Part shown: piece after piece, positions 11,528 through 21,949 of the stretch | Numbering within the stretch: the first letter of the stretch is position 1 | How the letters are laid out: each line of letters begins with the position of its first letter | NCBI RefSeq assembly: GCF_963169125.1 | Contig: NC_084800.1 | Span: forward strand, 147,122,397-147,186,396 | DNA: 64,000 bases | Source: Humulus lupulus | Taxonomy: Eukaryota > Streptophyta > Magnoliopsida > Rosales > Cannabaceae | Reading direction: 5' to 3' | The notes under the pieces: generated by a model | Databases searched by the model: none | Seen by the model: only the letters and a program-made list of their open reading frames with translations | Told to the model about the DNA's origin: nothing | Made by a program: the position numbers and the translations under genes

Positions 11528-13158
11528 TGTGGAGGCCAAAAATCCACCAAAAAGAAAAAATCTCTAAGTCCATGGTTGGAATACAAGTCTAGAGGTCACT
11601 TAGTCAAGTTATTAGACTCAGGCCCATAAGTCTTGCGGAACCAGGAGATTGTCCCAAGGGAAGCATCACCTTATGAGCCATGAAGTATGGACTTTGTGAG
11701 CACCGCAAATTTGGCATGATCCTGAAGGACCTAAACCTCGCGAGAGGCCTTCGAGAGTCTGACCTGCCTCACACCACGTGAGGCCGCACGCCAACCACGC
11801 TGAAGGTCCTATGAACCCGTGCCGAAGTGAAGCACTTAGGTTCTTAGGGCCTCGCCTCGGCCGTGCCCACGCACCCGTCTCGCGAGGCCATCTCGCAAGA
11901 TCATCTCGCCTGGCACGCCTCGGCCATGCCCCAGCACCCATGCATGCATCTCAGCGAGGCCCCTCTCGTGAGGCCGTCTCGCATGGCCTGCCTCGGCCGC
12001 GCCCATGCGCGCAGCTCAGGGAGGCCCCTCTCGCGAGGCCGTCTCGCCTCTCCTGCCTCGGCCGCGCCCATGCGCGCATCTCCGCGAGGCCCCTCTCGCG
12101 AGGCCGTCTCGCATGGCTTGCCTCGGCTGCGCCCATGCGCGCATCTCTGCGAGGCCCCTCTCTCGAGGCCGTCTCGCATGGCCTACCTCAGCCGCGCCCA
12201 TGTGCGCATCTTTGAGGAACCTCTCGCGAGGCCGTCTCGCCTCGCCTGCCTCGGCACCAGGCCGTCTCGCCTCTCCTACCTTAGCCGCACCCGTTCGCGC
12301 ACCAGGCGTCTCGCAAGGCCCCTCAGCCTCGCGTGCCAACATCAGGCGAGCCACATCCGAACGTCCCACACACCAGGCGTCTCGCGAGGCCCCTCCACCT
12401 CGCGTGCCAGCATCAAGCGAAATCGCCCCTGAGCGCCTCGCGCACCAGGTGTCCCACGAGGCCCGTTCGTCTCGCGCGCCCATAGAGCCTCGCACCTGGG
12501 CCTCGCAAATGGGGGCTACATGGCATTGATCTCATGGGTGAGATCAATGACCCACACATGGGTGCCAAGTCTCACCAAATACCTAGCAGGCTTCGTTGAA
12601 GAGGCTTCATCCCTCTCCCTAAGATTAGTACAACCAACAGGGCACTCTTTTTCCTATAGGTACGGAGTCCACTGACGATCTAAAATGAGTTAGAGTACGG
12701 ATATAGTACCCACATCAGATAAGTAGTGGTGGTACCAGTGAAGTACCTTCCGTTGTCCTCACCAGCCACTCCTTTGACACCCGTACCAGGCAGGTAGTGG
12801 AAGCACGATCAGGTACTAAAGTGGAGGTGCACTCACCAGCCCTGATCATGTACTGGAGCAGACACCACTACCCCTGAGACCACTCACCTGACAGTGTACT
12901 AGTGTATTACCTGGTCCCCTGGACCACATTGTATCAGGGGCCATTAGAGCCCACTATAAAATAAACTCCACTTCCATTTGGAAGGGGTTGGAAAATTCAT
13001 TGTATGCAGAGGCTATTGAGAAATATACAAAGGCTTGCTCCATTGTTGATCTGTGTTTACTTTTCCTTAAAGTTTATTCTAAGTTCTTATATAAACATCA
13101 ACTGACTTACCTTTGAGTTTTCCGATCTAATTTCGTTGACGAGATTTCACCGTCAACA
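11528..13158 (+). mobile_element. 3' LTR of the TR-GAG element
   Basis: The LTR starts TGTGGAGGCC after the polypurine tract and ends GTCAACA next to CCTTT, about 1.63 kb in all. Its U3 contains a GC-rich tandem array (about 11770-12510). The last 366 bases reappear twice in the palindromic 5' end. It has a TATA-like CACTATAAAATAAAC at about 12951-12965. Confidence 0.75.
11770..12510 (+). repeat. GC-rich tandem array in U3, unit about 60-65 bp
   Basis: Repeats built from GCGCCCATGCGCGCATCTC, GAGGCCCCTCTCGCGAGGCC and GTCTCGC(A/C)TGGCCTGCCTC. The central copies, about 11930-12240, are the most regular. The array is far richer in GC and CpG than its surroundings. It opens long overlapping frames on both strands, which reflect base composition and periodicity and are not proteins. 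Confidence 0.9.
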
Positions 13159-13582
13159 CCTTTGTTATGTTTTTCTTTGTATGTTGTTTGTACTTCCTTA
13201 CTGGGCTTTTAGCTCACCCCCTTACTTTCCCTCTTTCAGGTAATAAATAGTGTTTCTCTTTGGCACGCGTTGTGATGTGAGAAGTTTCGACGTTAGAGTG
13301 TGTATGGCGTGGGGCTACCCTATGGGCGAATAAACGATCAGCTTAAATGCCAACTTTTAAAGATGATGTTATGAGTTTTAGATTTCAAAATTTATTAGTG
13401 GGACTTGAATCACATTTATTTTAAACGTTGCATGAGAACTTTCATTTTTATTTTAAACTATTGGGCCCAGCTTGTATGTTTTAGCAAGGCCCCACTGGTT
13501 TTTCTTATGTGAAGTTGTTTTCCTTAAATAAGTCTATGAGTATGATGACATTTCACAAAGTAGTAGTATAGGGCATTTTACA
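13159..13582 (+). mobile_element. Right-hand segment of the interrupted solo LTR
   Basis: This continues the LTR that starts at 2862 and ends GGGCATTTTACA before CAAAC. It has the conserved block CTGGGCTTTTAGCTCACC (13201-13218) and the acceptor-like CTCTTTCAG|GTAATAAA (junction 13239). No coding sequence is present. Confidence 0.8.
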
Positions 13583-13587
13583 CAAAC
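13583..13587. repeat. Target-site duplication CAAAC, right copy
   Basis: Matches 2857-2861. Confidence 0.9.
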
Positions 13588-13859
13588 AAAATCGAAGCAC
13601 CCCATGGCGAGAAGCTAGGTCCAATAAATCCCAAGTATAGAACCTCTTGCAACTGTATCTTCAACTCCTTTAGCTTTTCCGGAGCCATCATGTATGGTGT
13701 GCTCGATACTAGCCCTGTACCCGGCGCAAACTCAATGACAAACTGAATCTCCCTGAACAGCGGTAGTCCCGGTAAATCCTCATGAAGCACATCCAAAAAC
13801 TCGCATACCAATCTAGTCTCTCTAGGTCCCACTGGTGTAATTCTAGTGGTATCCACTAC
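13588..13859 (-). pseudogene. Element A pol, protease-RT linker segment
   Basis: The minus strand encodes VDTTRITPVGPRETRLVCEF, DVLHEDLPGLPLFREIQFVI and LGFIGPSFSPWGASILFV, the region between the protease and RT motifs of Tekay-like gypsy elements. The left end joins the RT at 2856 through the CAAAC duplication. The right end joins the protease segment at 25875 through ACTAC. It is short because two later insertions bracket it. Confidence 0.9.
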
Positions 13860-16206
13860 TGTAACGCCCTGGATAGCCAAGACCATCACACTAAGTGTTT
13901 ATAAAGGTGCAAGACTTGCTAATCAAGCCATTTAGTTCAAAACGTGTCACAAAAATATAGTTGATCTAGGGTTAAAATATTTTGGTCTCAAAACTACATT
14001 TCTTATAAATAAGCAGTATTCTTTCTACATGGGATCCCAGAAGGAATAAATTAAAGACCGTTTACAAAAGATTCAAGATTTAGATACAATGATTAGCCAT
14101 ACTAAGGCAAAACAGACAGTTAAGCATATCCCGTCCTGTTCCATTCCTCGGCCGAGGCGGCCGAACAGCTTACTATGTACATTCTCTCCATCGCAGGATT
14201 TGTCCAACTTGCCTTTGCCTTTACCTGCACCACGAAGAACCCGTGAGCCAAGGCCCAGCAAAAAAAACACAATAACAGAGCACAATCATTCAATAGACAG
14301 TCAGATAACTCATATCGCATATGCATGTACTCAACAGTTTAAGCATTCATGTTATTCAAGTATTCAGCATACCAAATATATCACTTCATATCTATAATCA
14401 ATCCACATATGATAACTAAGGTTAATGCCCTTAGGCCGCACCCTCTTGTTATCCCACTGACTCCGGCCTGCTTAAACCGATCTCAGTGAATATTAAGTTG
14501 TCCTCAGCTACCAATGGCTGAGGCACGCCCTGTGTACAAGTATAATTTATGGCACCCTTAGGTTGTTTATCACATGTCATTATATAGATATCAGGAGCAC
14601 TTAGTCCCATCACAAACACATAACCGGGTGCAGTTTTCTTACCTTTAGATTTGTTAGCTTTGTTCGATTGATCCTCAAGTACGACCCCTCTTGAGCCCTA
14701 GTGTGCACCTAGTCACAATCATAGATCAGAATCATCACCAAACCTTAAGTTCAAAACCTAGCCTCGGGACCAATCGAGAGCCCTCGGGAAGCCCTAATTC
14801 CACCAAACGGGGTGGTGGAATCAAACCCCGAACCCCCGAGCAACAACCCTTGAAAATAACCCAAAAACTCTTTTCTGGAAACAGGGTAGCGCTACAGCAC
14901 TCTTTGGAGGGTGCTATAGCACTACAAATAGAACCTAAAAATTCCCCAGACAACATGGCCTAGCGCTATAGCGCCCAAAGGCTAGCGCTGTAGCGCTAGT
15001 CACAGAACAGCAACCCTGCATTTTTTCCTCCTTCAATTTTCCCAAGGCAAACCTTACAAAAACTTTTCCAAACTTCAAACAAACTTAAAAACAAGCTTAT
15101 CAACATGTCTAACTCATCCCAAATGACCCAACCACATAAAACTTAAGCACATGCACTCCAAATCCCAAAATTCACCATGGTTGGACCTCAAACTCAGAAA
15201 CTCGGCAAAACAGCTAAAACCTCAGGGTCTTAGAGCTAGAATTTCATACCATCAATGGAGAGTCGACCTTAAGCTAGCCTCTACACCTCCTTGGCTTACT
15301 CCTCCTCAAATCCTCAACTTTAATTCCCTTAATTCCTCATAAAAACTCAGTTCAGAAAATCATCTCAACCAAGACCAGAAACATAAGAGCAGACCCTAGA
15401 AACTTACCTCAGTTGGATGCCTAATCCTTGCTGAATTCTCACACTTGATCAAGGTCTCAAGCACAAGGCCTTAGCCAGAAAATCCTCTGAATTTTAGCTC
15501 CAAAAGACCCCAAGGAATGGAGAAGAATCCTAAACCGACAGAGAGAAAAATGAACTTCTATTTTTCCTTCTTCTTTTCCCTTCTTCTTTTCTTTCCTTCA
15601 GACTCTAGACTTTTACCACTAAGGCATAAAGCAACTTTAATCTTATCCCTTATAAGCCAAATGACCAATTTTCCCTCCCTTTACTTCTAAGCCTTTTAAT
15701 CCACCTAGGGGCATTTTAGTCATTTCACCCAATTCCCGCTAATTCCTCAAATGTCTCTAATATTGATCGCTTAATTCTCGACACCTAACTAGTTTCCAAT
15801 TATACTCCTCAATATCAAATAATCTCCAATGTATTACCTAACTTCCCAAAAATACCCCTAGGCTCGCCCCGAGCAGGTACAAATCCTCGCCGTGACTTTT
15901 TCGCTAAACCGCTCACTAGGATCGCCTTGAGTCACAAATTACAAATATATCCACATAATAATGTGGTCTCGACAATTTATCAGAGATATATATACAGTTA
16001 TGCCCTCAACGAGCCAAAATTACGATTATGCCCTTCTAAACTAATCAGGGCCTACATGCATACTAATACACATAGTCATGCATCACAGATATTCAAGTAG
16101 TCATATAACATGCGTTTAAATCATTAAATCACATACAATCCAATTATGTCCTCCCAGCACACTAATCAAAGCCCTTAAGCCTTATTAGTAAATTTGGGTC
16201 GTTACA
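13860..16206 (-). mobile_element. Element B 3' LTR (left)
   Basis: 2347 bp, plus-strand ends TGTAACGCCCTGG and GGGTCGTTACA. It is colinear with the right LTR, with a deletion around 14570-14590 relative to it. The putative minus-strand intron runs from donor 14642 to acceptor 14225. The TAGCGC palindrome cluster lies at about 14885-15000. Confidence 0.93.
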
Positions 16207-16219
16207 GCTATCCCCTCCT
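16207..16219 (-). other. Polypurine tract of element B
   Basis: On the minus strand AGGAGGGGATAGC directly precedes the LTR start TGTAACG. Confidence 0.8.
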
Positions 16220-16242
16220 AATGAGAATTTCTTCCTCGAAAT

Positions 16243-16316
16243 TTACCTGAATAACTTGGGATACTGATCCTGCATCGCTGTCTCAAGCTCCCAGGTCGCT
16301 TCCTCGACCCTGCTAA
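16243..16316 (-). pseudogene. Element B polyprotein C-terminal end
   Basis: The minus strand encodes EEATWELETAMQDQYPKLFR followed by a TAA at 16243-16245. This is the usual last segment of Tekay-like polyproteins. It is separated from the rest of the integrase by the solo LTR at 16317-18662. Confidence 0.85.
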
Positions 16317-18662
16317 TGTAACGCCCTGGTTACCCCAGAACAGTTACGGTGAACCGAAAATTTTACCCACTACCCGAGTCCTTTGGTGAAAAACGTGTTC
16401 TAAGTGTTATTAACTGGTTAAGGAGGAAAATCAATAAAAAGAAAAGGATATATTTTATAGAATACATAAAATTGTTCATGGGCCCATAAAAAACATTTAC
16501 AAGTTATTTACAACTCAAAATGGTCATTACAGTTTCAAAATTACAAGCACGCCGACCTAAGCGGCAAAAATAGGGTAAACCCCCTAGTTCCTCTGAGAAC
16601 TCTTTGGTCGTGGTGGTCAAGCGGCCACATATGTACACATCACCACCTAAGCTCTCCACTCAAGGTTGGGTGAGCTTTTCTTTCCCTTTACCTGCACCAC
16701 ATAGCACCCATGAGCCAAGGCCCAGCAAGAAAACACAATAAAGCATGATATAATATCAACAATGATCATAATAATCATTCAGGACTATTAGTCCAAACAA
16801 ATAGGTGACAGTCGCGAAAGTCACTAAGTTGGGTCTAGCTCCCTTTAGCCTTGTGACACTAGGGTCATCGGGGCTTAATAGATAAGTGAACTTTTATTAG
16901 TTCGAACAGGATAAGTGCATGGTGACTAGTCACCAACATAACCTTCCTCATGACCTTAGAGTCATAACTCTGGAACATCATTCCCTAGCCATGTGACAAA
17001 CGCTCACCTGGGCCTTAGGCCCTGGCTCTAGTAACTAGTCAAGCGCTTATAAATTCATCGACCTTAGGGTCGGTCCAGCGTTAATGCCTTAGAGCCATTC
17101 AACGCTGATATCGATTAGATCTAATCTTCATTTGGCCTTGCGTTCATGACGCTATGCCATTTCTGACTCTTAGGTCAGTATCCCTGACTAGTCAGTACAT
17201 ATACAAGTAAAAAACATTCGCTAGCATTTGATAGGCAATCCATGTCCACATTTATCAATCAACATGCCTCAATAAAAATCACGCATGTCATATATACACA
17301 GGGTGCAATTTTCTTACCTCAGGTTCGAGCGAGAAATATAATAGGAACGACCCCTGAGAACGATCAACCTTTTGGTCCCTTAGCGGTTACCTGGTCATAG
17401 CCAATTATGGGATTCCATCAATAAAATGAATAACAAAGGGTTCCCAAACCAAAACCTAGCCTCTGTGACATCGAATCCTACTAATCCGGGTAGTAGGATC
17501 GATCCCGAGGCCTAAAGCTAGAATCCCCAAGCCAAAAACCCATTTCTGGCCAAAATGCCACTAAGGGCCCTGGCCCTCCTTGGCCATGTCGCAGCCCGCC
17601 CCTCAAACAGAGGCGGCCTCCTTCAGCATCCTTCAAGACCCACGACCCTCCTTCACCATGCTGCGGCCCAACCCCCAGTTCAGCCAATACCCTGGTTTTT
17701 CTTCCCTTGCGATTTTCCTTTTAACCAACCTTTCAAACTAAGCTCAAACACCACTCAAACATCCAATACAACCCCTAAACACTATCTATATCACACCCTT
17801 AACAAAACCCAAGTTAAACCCCAACCAAAACTTCCATTAATTCCAACTATCCACAATAAGATCACAAGCTGAAACTAAACATCAAAACAGAGTATACCAG
17901 AAAACAATTGGCTAGAAACTTACCTCAAACTCAGGTTGTGATGCTCTTCATTGGTGGAACACTCTCCCAAACTCCCAAGGTCTACTTCCTAAGCTAGAAT
18001 CCTCAACAAGATCACAAAAATCACAAAGGAGATGGAGGGGAAGGAAGGTAAAGGTAAGCTCCAATAACTTGCTCTGTTTTCTCTTCAATTCTACAGCCTA
18101 AAACAGTTTATATCTATCCTAGGGGTAAAAAGACCATTATACCCCTAGGTCAATTAAAGATTTCGAAAGGCTCCCAAGGGAAAATTTGTCATTTCCAACC
18201 TATCTTGTTAATCATAATTAACGCTCTCCAATTCCCGCTATTCTCGATAATTCCCAAACACCAATAATTTATACCTCATTACCCTTTAACTCCCAGTAAC
18301 GCTCTAATCATTATAATCACCCCGAGACTCATCCCGAGCCTCGAACTTAAACCCATTATGACTAGACCGCTAATCAATATTCCAAGATCGTCTCATGCCG
18401 AATAGCTTGAACAAACCCACATTACAATGTGGTCTCAACGACATATCATTGACATGCATACAATTATACCCTCAACGGGCCAAATTATCATCACACCCCT
18501 GTAATTTAAAGTGTGGACCCACATGCATGCATTTAACATCATATTATAATATAATTCACATATACATGCATTTTATCAATTAATGGCATAATTAAACAAG
18601 TATGGCCCTCCCAGCCTACTATTCCCGCCATTAAACCATATCGGAGATTTCGGGGCATTACA
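16317..18662 (-). mobile_element. Solo LTR of a different gypsy family nested in B
   Basis: 2346 bp, with plus-strand ends TGTAACGCCCTGGTTACCC and CGGGGCATTACA. The termini resemble the B-family LTR but the body is diverged. It splits the last part of the B polyprotein. Flanking pentamers GCTAA and ATTAT do not match, so a target duplication is not supported. It holds a putative minus-strand intron from donor 17317 (GAG|GTAAGAAAA) to acceptor 16692 (GTGCAG|GTAAA). Confidence 0.85.
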
Positions 18663-19890
18663 ATTATTCCTCCATAACACCTTGACCAGAGGAATTGTCT
18701 TATTCTGTAGTACTTTATCTTTCCGATCTAATATCTGAATCGGTTGCTCTTCATAAGCTAGGTATGACTGCAATTCCAAGTCTTCATACCTTAACACATG
18801 AGTCGCATCTGAAACGTACTTCCAAAGCATAGAAACAAGGAATACATCATGGAATCCTGACAATGATGGCGGCAAGGCTAACCTGTAAGCAACCTGACCA
18901 ATCCTTTCCAGGATCTCAAAAGGTTCATTGGACCTAGGGCTTAGCATGCCCTTCTTACAAAATCTCCTCACCCCTCGCAATGGTGAAACTCGGAGAAACA
19001 CGTGGTCCCCAACCTGGAACTCCACGTCCCTACACTTGGGATCAGCATAGCTTTTCTGTTTGCTCTTAGAGGCGAGCATCCTAGCTCGGATTTTCCCTAT
19101 GGCTTCACTTGTCCTCTGAACCATATCTTGCTCCAAATACTTCCTCTCACCCATCATAATGAATAGGTGATCTTTACTTCCTCCCGTATAACATCTCATA
19201 GGGAGCCACTCCAATTGTCGATTAGTAACTATTGTTATACGAAAATTCAATCAACGGAAGATACTTACTCCATGACCCTTCAAAGTAGATCACGCACGCT
19301 CTGAGCATATCCTCCAACACCTAAATCGTCCTCTCAGACATTCCATCAGTCTGAGGATGAAAGGTTGTCCTGAACTTCAACTGAGTCCCCATAGCCTTCT
19401 GCAAACCACCCCAAAACATAGAAGTAAAGATAGGATCCCGATATGACACTATAGACTTAGGAACCCCATGGAGACGTACGATCTCTCTCACGTACAACTC
19501 GGCATACTGATCCACAATATATGTTGACTTCACTGGAAGAAAATGGGCTGACTTGGTGTACCTATCCACTATCACCCACACCGAGTCAAGAAGCCCTACC
19601 GTCCTGGGTAAACCTCCCACAAAACCCATCGTAATATCCTCCCATTTCCACTCGAGAATACCCAAAGGCTGAAGCAACCCTGATGGTCGCTGATGCTCAG
19701 CTTTCACCTGCCGATAGGTTAAGCATCTGGCTACGTACTCCACCACACCCTTCTTCATCCCAGGCCACCAATACAACTTCCATAGATCCTGGTACATCAT
19801 CGTGGTACCCGGATGAAGTGAGTACGGCGTCGTATGAGACTCATTCAATATCTCTCGTCTGATCCCCTTATCAGCTGGAACACAAATCCG
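18663..19890 (-). pseudogene. Element B integrase
   Basis: This DDE integrase would insert the element DNA into chromatin. From the right it has a zinc-binding region (about 19690-19870, with [20 protein letters not shown] and [20 protein letters not shown]), a core with [20 protein letters not shown] and a second motif reading [11 protein letters not shown], then [13 protein letters not shown] stop and frame break follow near 19320. The C-terminal region resumes at 19250-18663 with VGDHVFLRVSPLRGVRRF and RLALPPSLSGFHDVFLVS. The SDRD motif of this family reads SYRD here, which probably removes the second catalytic aspartate. The end is cut by the solo LTR. Confidence 0.9.
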
Positions 19891-21604
19891 TTCCTGATAC
19901 CGAAGCAAACCAGCCTCAGAAATAGAATAGTTCTTAGCTACTCGCGCTAAGACATTCTCTCTAACCTCTTGTAATTGAGCGTCTACCAATTGTCTCTCTG
20001 TAATCTGCTCTAGTAGGGTCGACTGTAGAGTAATATTGGCCAATCGGCCTACCACCAATTCTATCCCTGCTCTGACCATCTCATCAGCTAACTCTCTTGA
20101 GATTTGGGTGGAACTGTACAACTGACTTGGGCCTCTCCAGCTCAACGCATCTGCCACTATATTGGCTTTCCCCAGACGGTAACGAATATCAGAATCATAA
20201 TCTTTCACCAACTCTAGCCAACGCTTCTGTCTCATGTTCAGGTCCTTCTGTGTAAAGAAATACTTCTGACTCTTATGGTCAGTGTATACCTCACACTTCT
20301 TTCCGTACACATAATGTCGCCAAATCTTCAGTGCGAATACCACCGCTGCAAGCTCCAAATCATGGGTAGGATACCACTGCTCATATTCCTTCAGCTGTCG
20401 TGACGCATAAGCTATGACCTTCTCATTCTGTATCAACACAAAGCCTAAACCCAACCTCGATGCATCGCAGTAGACCACAAACTTCCCTTCCCCCAAAGGA
20501 AGACTCAACACAGGTGCAGAAATAAGTCGTCACTTCAGCTCTTGGAAACTGTCTTCACATTTGTCTGACCAGATAAACTTCAAGTTCTTCCGTGTCAGTT
20601 CTATCATCGGTGTCGCTATCTTCAAGAAACCTTCCAAAAACCGTCTGTAATAACCCGCTAGACCAAGAAAACTCCGCACCGCCGAGGCATTCCTTGGCCT
20701 CGGCCAATCCCTAACTGCCTCCACCTTAGACGGATCCACCTTAATCCCGTCTACGCCCACAATATGTCCAAGGAATGTCACTTCTGGTAACCAAAATTCA
20801 CATTTCTTGAACTTGGCATACAACTGATGCTCCCTCTGAAGAACCTGTCGAAGATGAATCTCGTGCTCTGCCTCTGAACTCGAGTACACTAAGATGTCAT
20901 CGATGAAGATAATAATGAACTGATCTAGAAAGTACTTGAACACCCTGTTCATCAAGTCCATGAAAGCTACTGGGGCATTGGTCAAACCACAACGACATGA
21001 CCAAAAACTCGTAGGGCCCGTACCTCGTTCAGAAGGCCGTCTTTGGTATGTCCTCTTCCTTGATCCTCAGCTGGTGATAACCAGATAGAAGATCAATCTT
21101 TGAGAACACCGTCTTACCCTGCTGCTGATCGAACAAGTCGTCAATCCTTGGTAGGGGGTACTTATTCTTGATAGTCAACTTCTTCAATTTTCTGTAGTCT
21201 ATGCACATTCTCAGAGTCCCGTTCTTCTTCTTCACAAACAAAACTGGAGCACCCCATGGGGAGCAACTAGGCCTAATGAATCCCAAATCCAGAAGCTCCT
21301 ACAACTGGATCTTCAATTCTTTCAGTTCTGTCAGTGCCATCCTATATGGTGCCCTCGACACTGGCTCTGTCCCTGGCGCCAACTCAATAACAAACTGAAT
21401 CTCTCTACGCGGTGGCAGCCCCGGCAAGTCCTCGGGGAACACATCCAAGAACTCACAAACCAATCTGGTCTCTTCTGGTCCTACTGGAAAAACCCTGGTG
21501 GTATCCACCATACTAGCAAGAAAACCTATACACCCTCCTTGTAACAGATCTCTAGCTCTCAGAGCTGATATCCTGGGTACGTGGGGTCCATGCACTGCTC
21601 CCAC
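19891..21604 (-). pseudogene. Element B reverse transcriptase and RNase H
   Basis: RT is read as [28 protein letters not shown] and [20 protein letters not shown] (21029-21286), then [20 protein letters not shown] with the catalytic DD (about 20860-20920) and [20 protein letters not shown]. RNase H follows in the next frame ([20 protein letters not shown] near 20450, [31 protein letters not shown]). Frame breaks at about 21299, 21010 and 20520 separate the pieces. The order RT-RNase H-integrase is diagnostic of Ty3/gypsy. Confidence 0.93.
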
Positions 21605-21631
21605 AAAAATAAAGGGATCCTCGCTCTCTGG

Positions 21632-21919
21632 CTAAAAGGTCACCATCTTCTTTCTGCAGTCAATAGTAGCTCCATATCTAACCAACCAATCCATACCCAA
21701 AATCATATCAAAGTCCTCCATACTCAGCTCAATCAAATCTACTGACAACTCCCTACCATCAACTATCACTAGCAGTGCTCTAATCCACCTCCTAGACACT
21801 ACCAGTTCCACTGTAGGCAAAATAGTCCCAAGCCCTGAAGTACAATACTCACTAGGTTTACACAGTCTATCAATCACCCTACTAGAAACAAACGAACGTG
21901 TAGCACCAGAGTCAATCAA
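21632..21919 (-). pseudogene. Element B aspartic protease
   Basis: This protease would cleave the Gag-Pol polyprotein. The active-site motif is IDSGATRSFVS (the family norm is DSGATHSF), followed by LVVSRRWIRALLVIVDG and the C-terminal motif DFDMILGMDWLVRYGATIDC. It is about 95 residues long, which is usual for the domain. It is bounded by in-frame stops. Confidence 0.88.
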
Positions 21920-21949
21920 TACAGTAAAAGGAGTGTGAGCGCTAGAATG

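Larger units (their letters stand above)
8663..13158 (+). mobile_element. Gag-only Tat-like LTR element with inverted U5 ends
   Basis: A 4496-bp non-autonomous LTR retrotransposon flanked by CCTTT. In order it has a palindromic 5' end (8663-9316), a Tat-type primer-binding site (9320-9337), a gag gene (9385-10896), a 28-bp-type tandem array (10955-11245), a polypurine tract (11515-11527) and a 3' LTR (11528-13158). There is no protease, RT, RNase H or integrase. The element ends TGTTGACGGTGAAATC on the left and GATTTCACCGTCAACA on the right. These are the same U5-type terminus in opposite orientation, where a normal element would start with its U3 sequence TGTGGAGGCC. Gag-only elements of this kind are known as TR-GAG; the U5/U5 ends are unusual. 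Confidence 0.85.
2862..13582 (+). mobile_element. Interrupted solo LTR (TGTAGCGCACC...TTTTACA)
   Basis: The insertion begins TGTAGCGCACC, ends GGGCATTTTACA and is flanked by CAAAC. After removing two later insertions (6002-8399 and 8663-13158 with their duplications), about 3.8 kb remains: 2862-6001, 8400-8662 and 13159-13582. No gag or pol of its own is visible, so it is best read as a solo LTR in plus orientation. It shares with the Tekay-like LTRs a splice-donor-like AAGGTAAGGAA at 5690-5700 and an acceptor-like CTCTTTCAGGTAA at 13231-13242, preceded by CTGGGCTTTTAGCTCACC. 2862-5990 is AT-rich, with a GA-rich stretch at 3450-3560 and no coding capacity I recognise. Confidence 0.8.

Noticed and set aside
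10871..11573. Minus-strand open frames with repeated FETLF peptides
   Set aside because: They are translations of the 28-bp tandem array opposite to the element's gag. The repeated peptide is a product of the DNA repeat.
11666..12529. Several overlapping open frames of 90-190 codons on both strands
   Set aside because: They fall in the GC-rich tandem array of a U3. Stops are rare because of base composition and the repeat period, and the peptides are simple arginine-, proline- and alanine-rich repeats.
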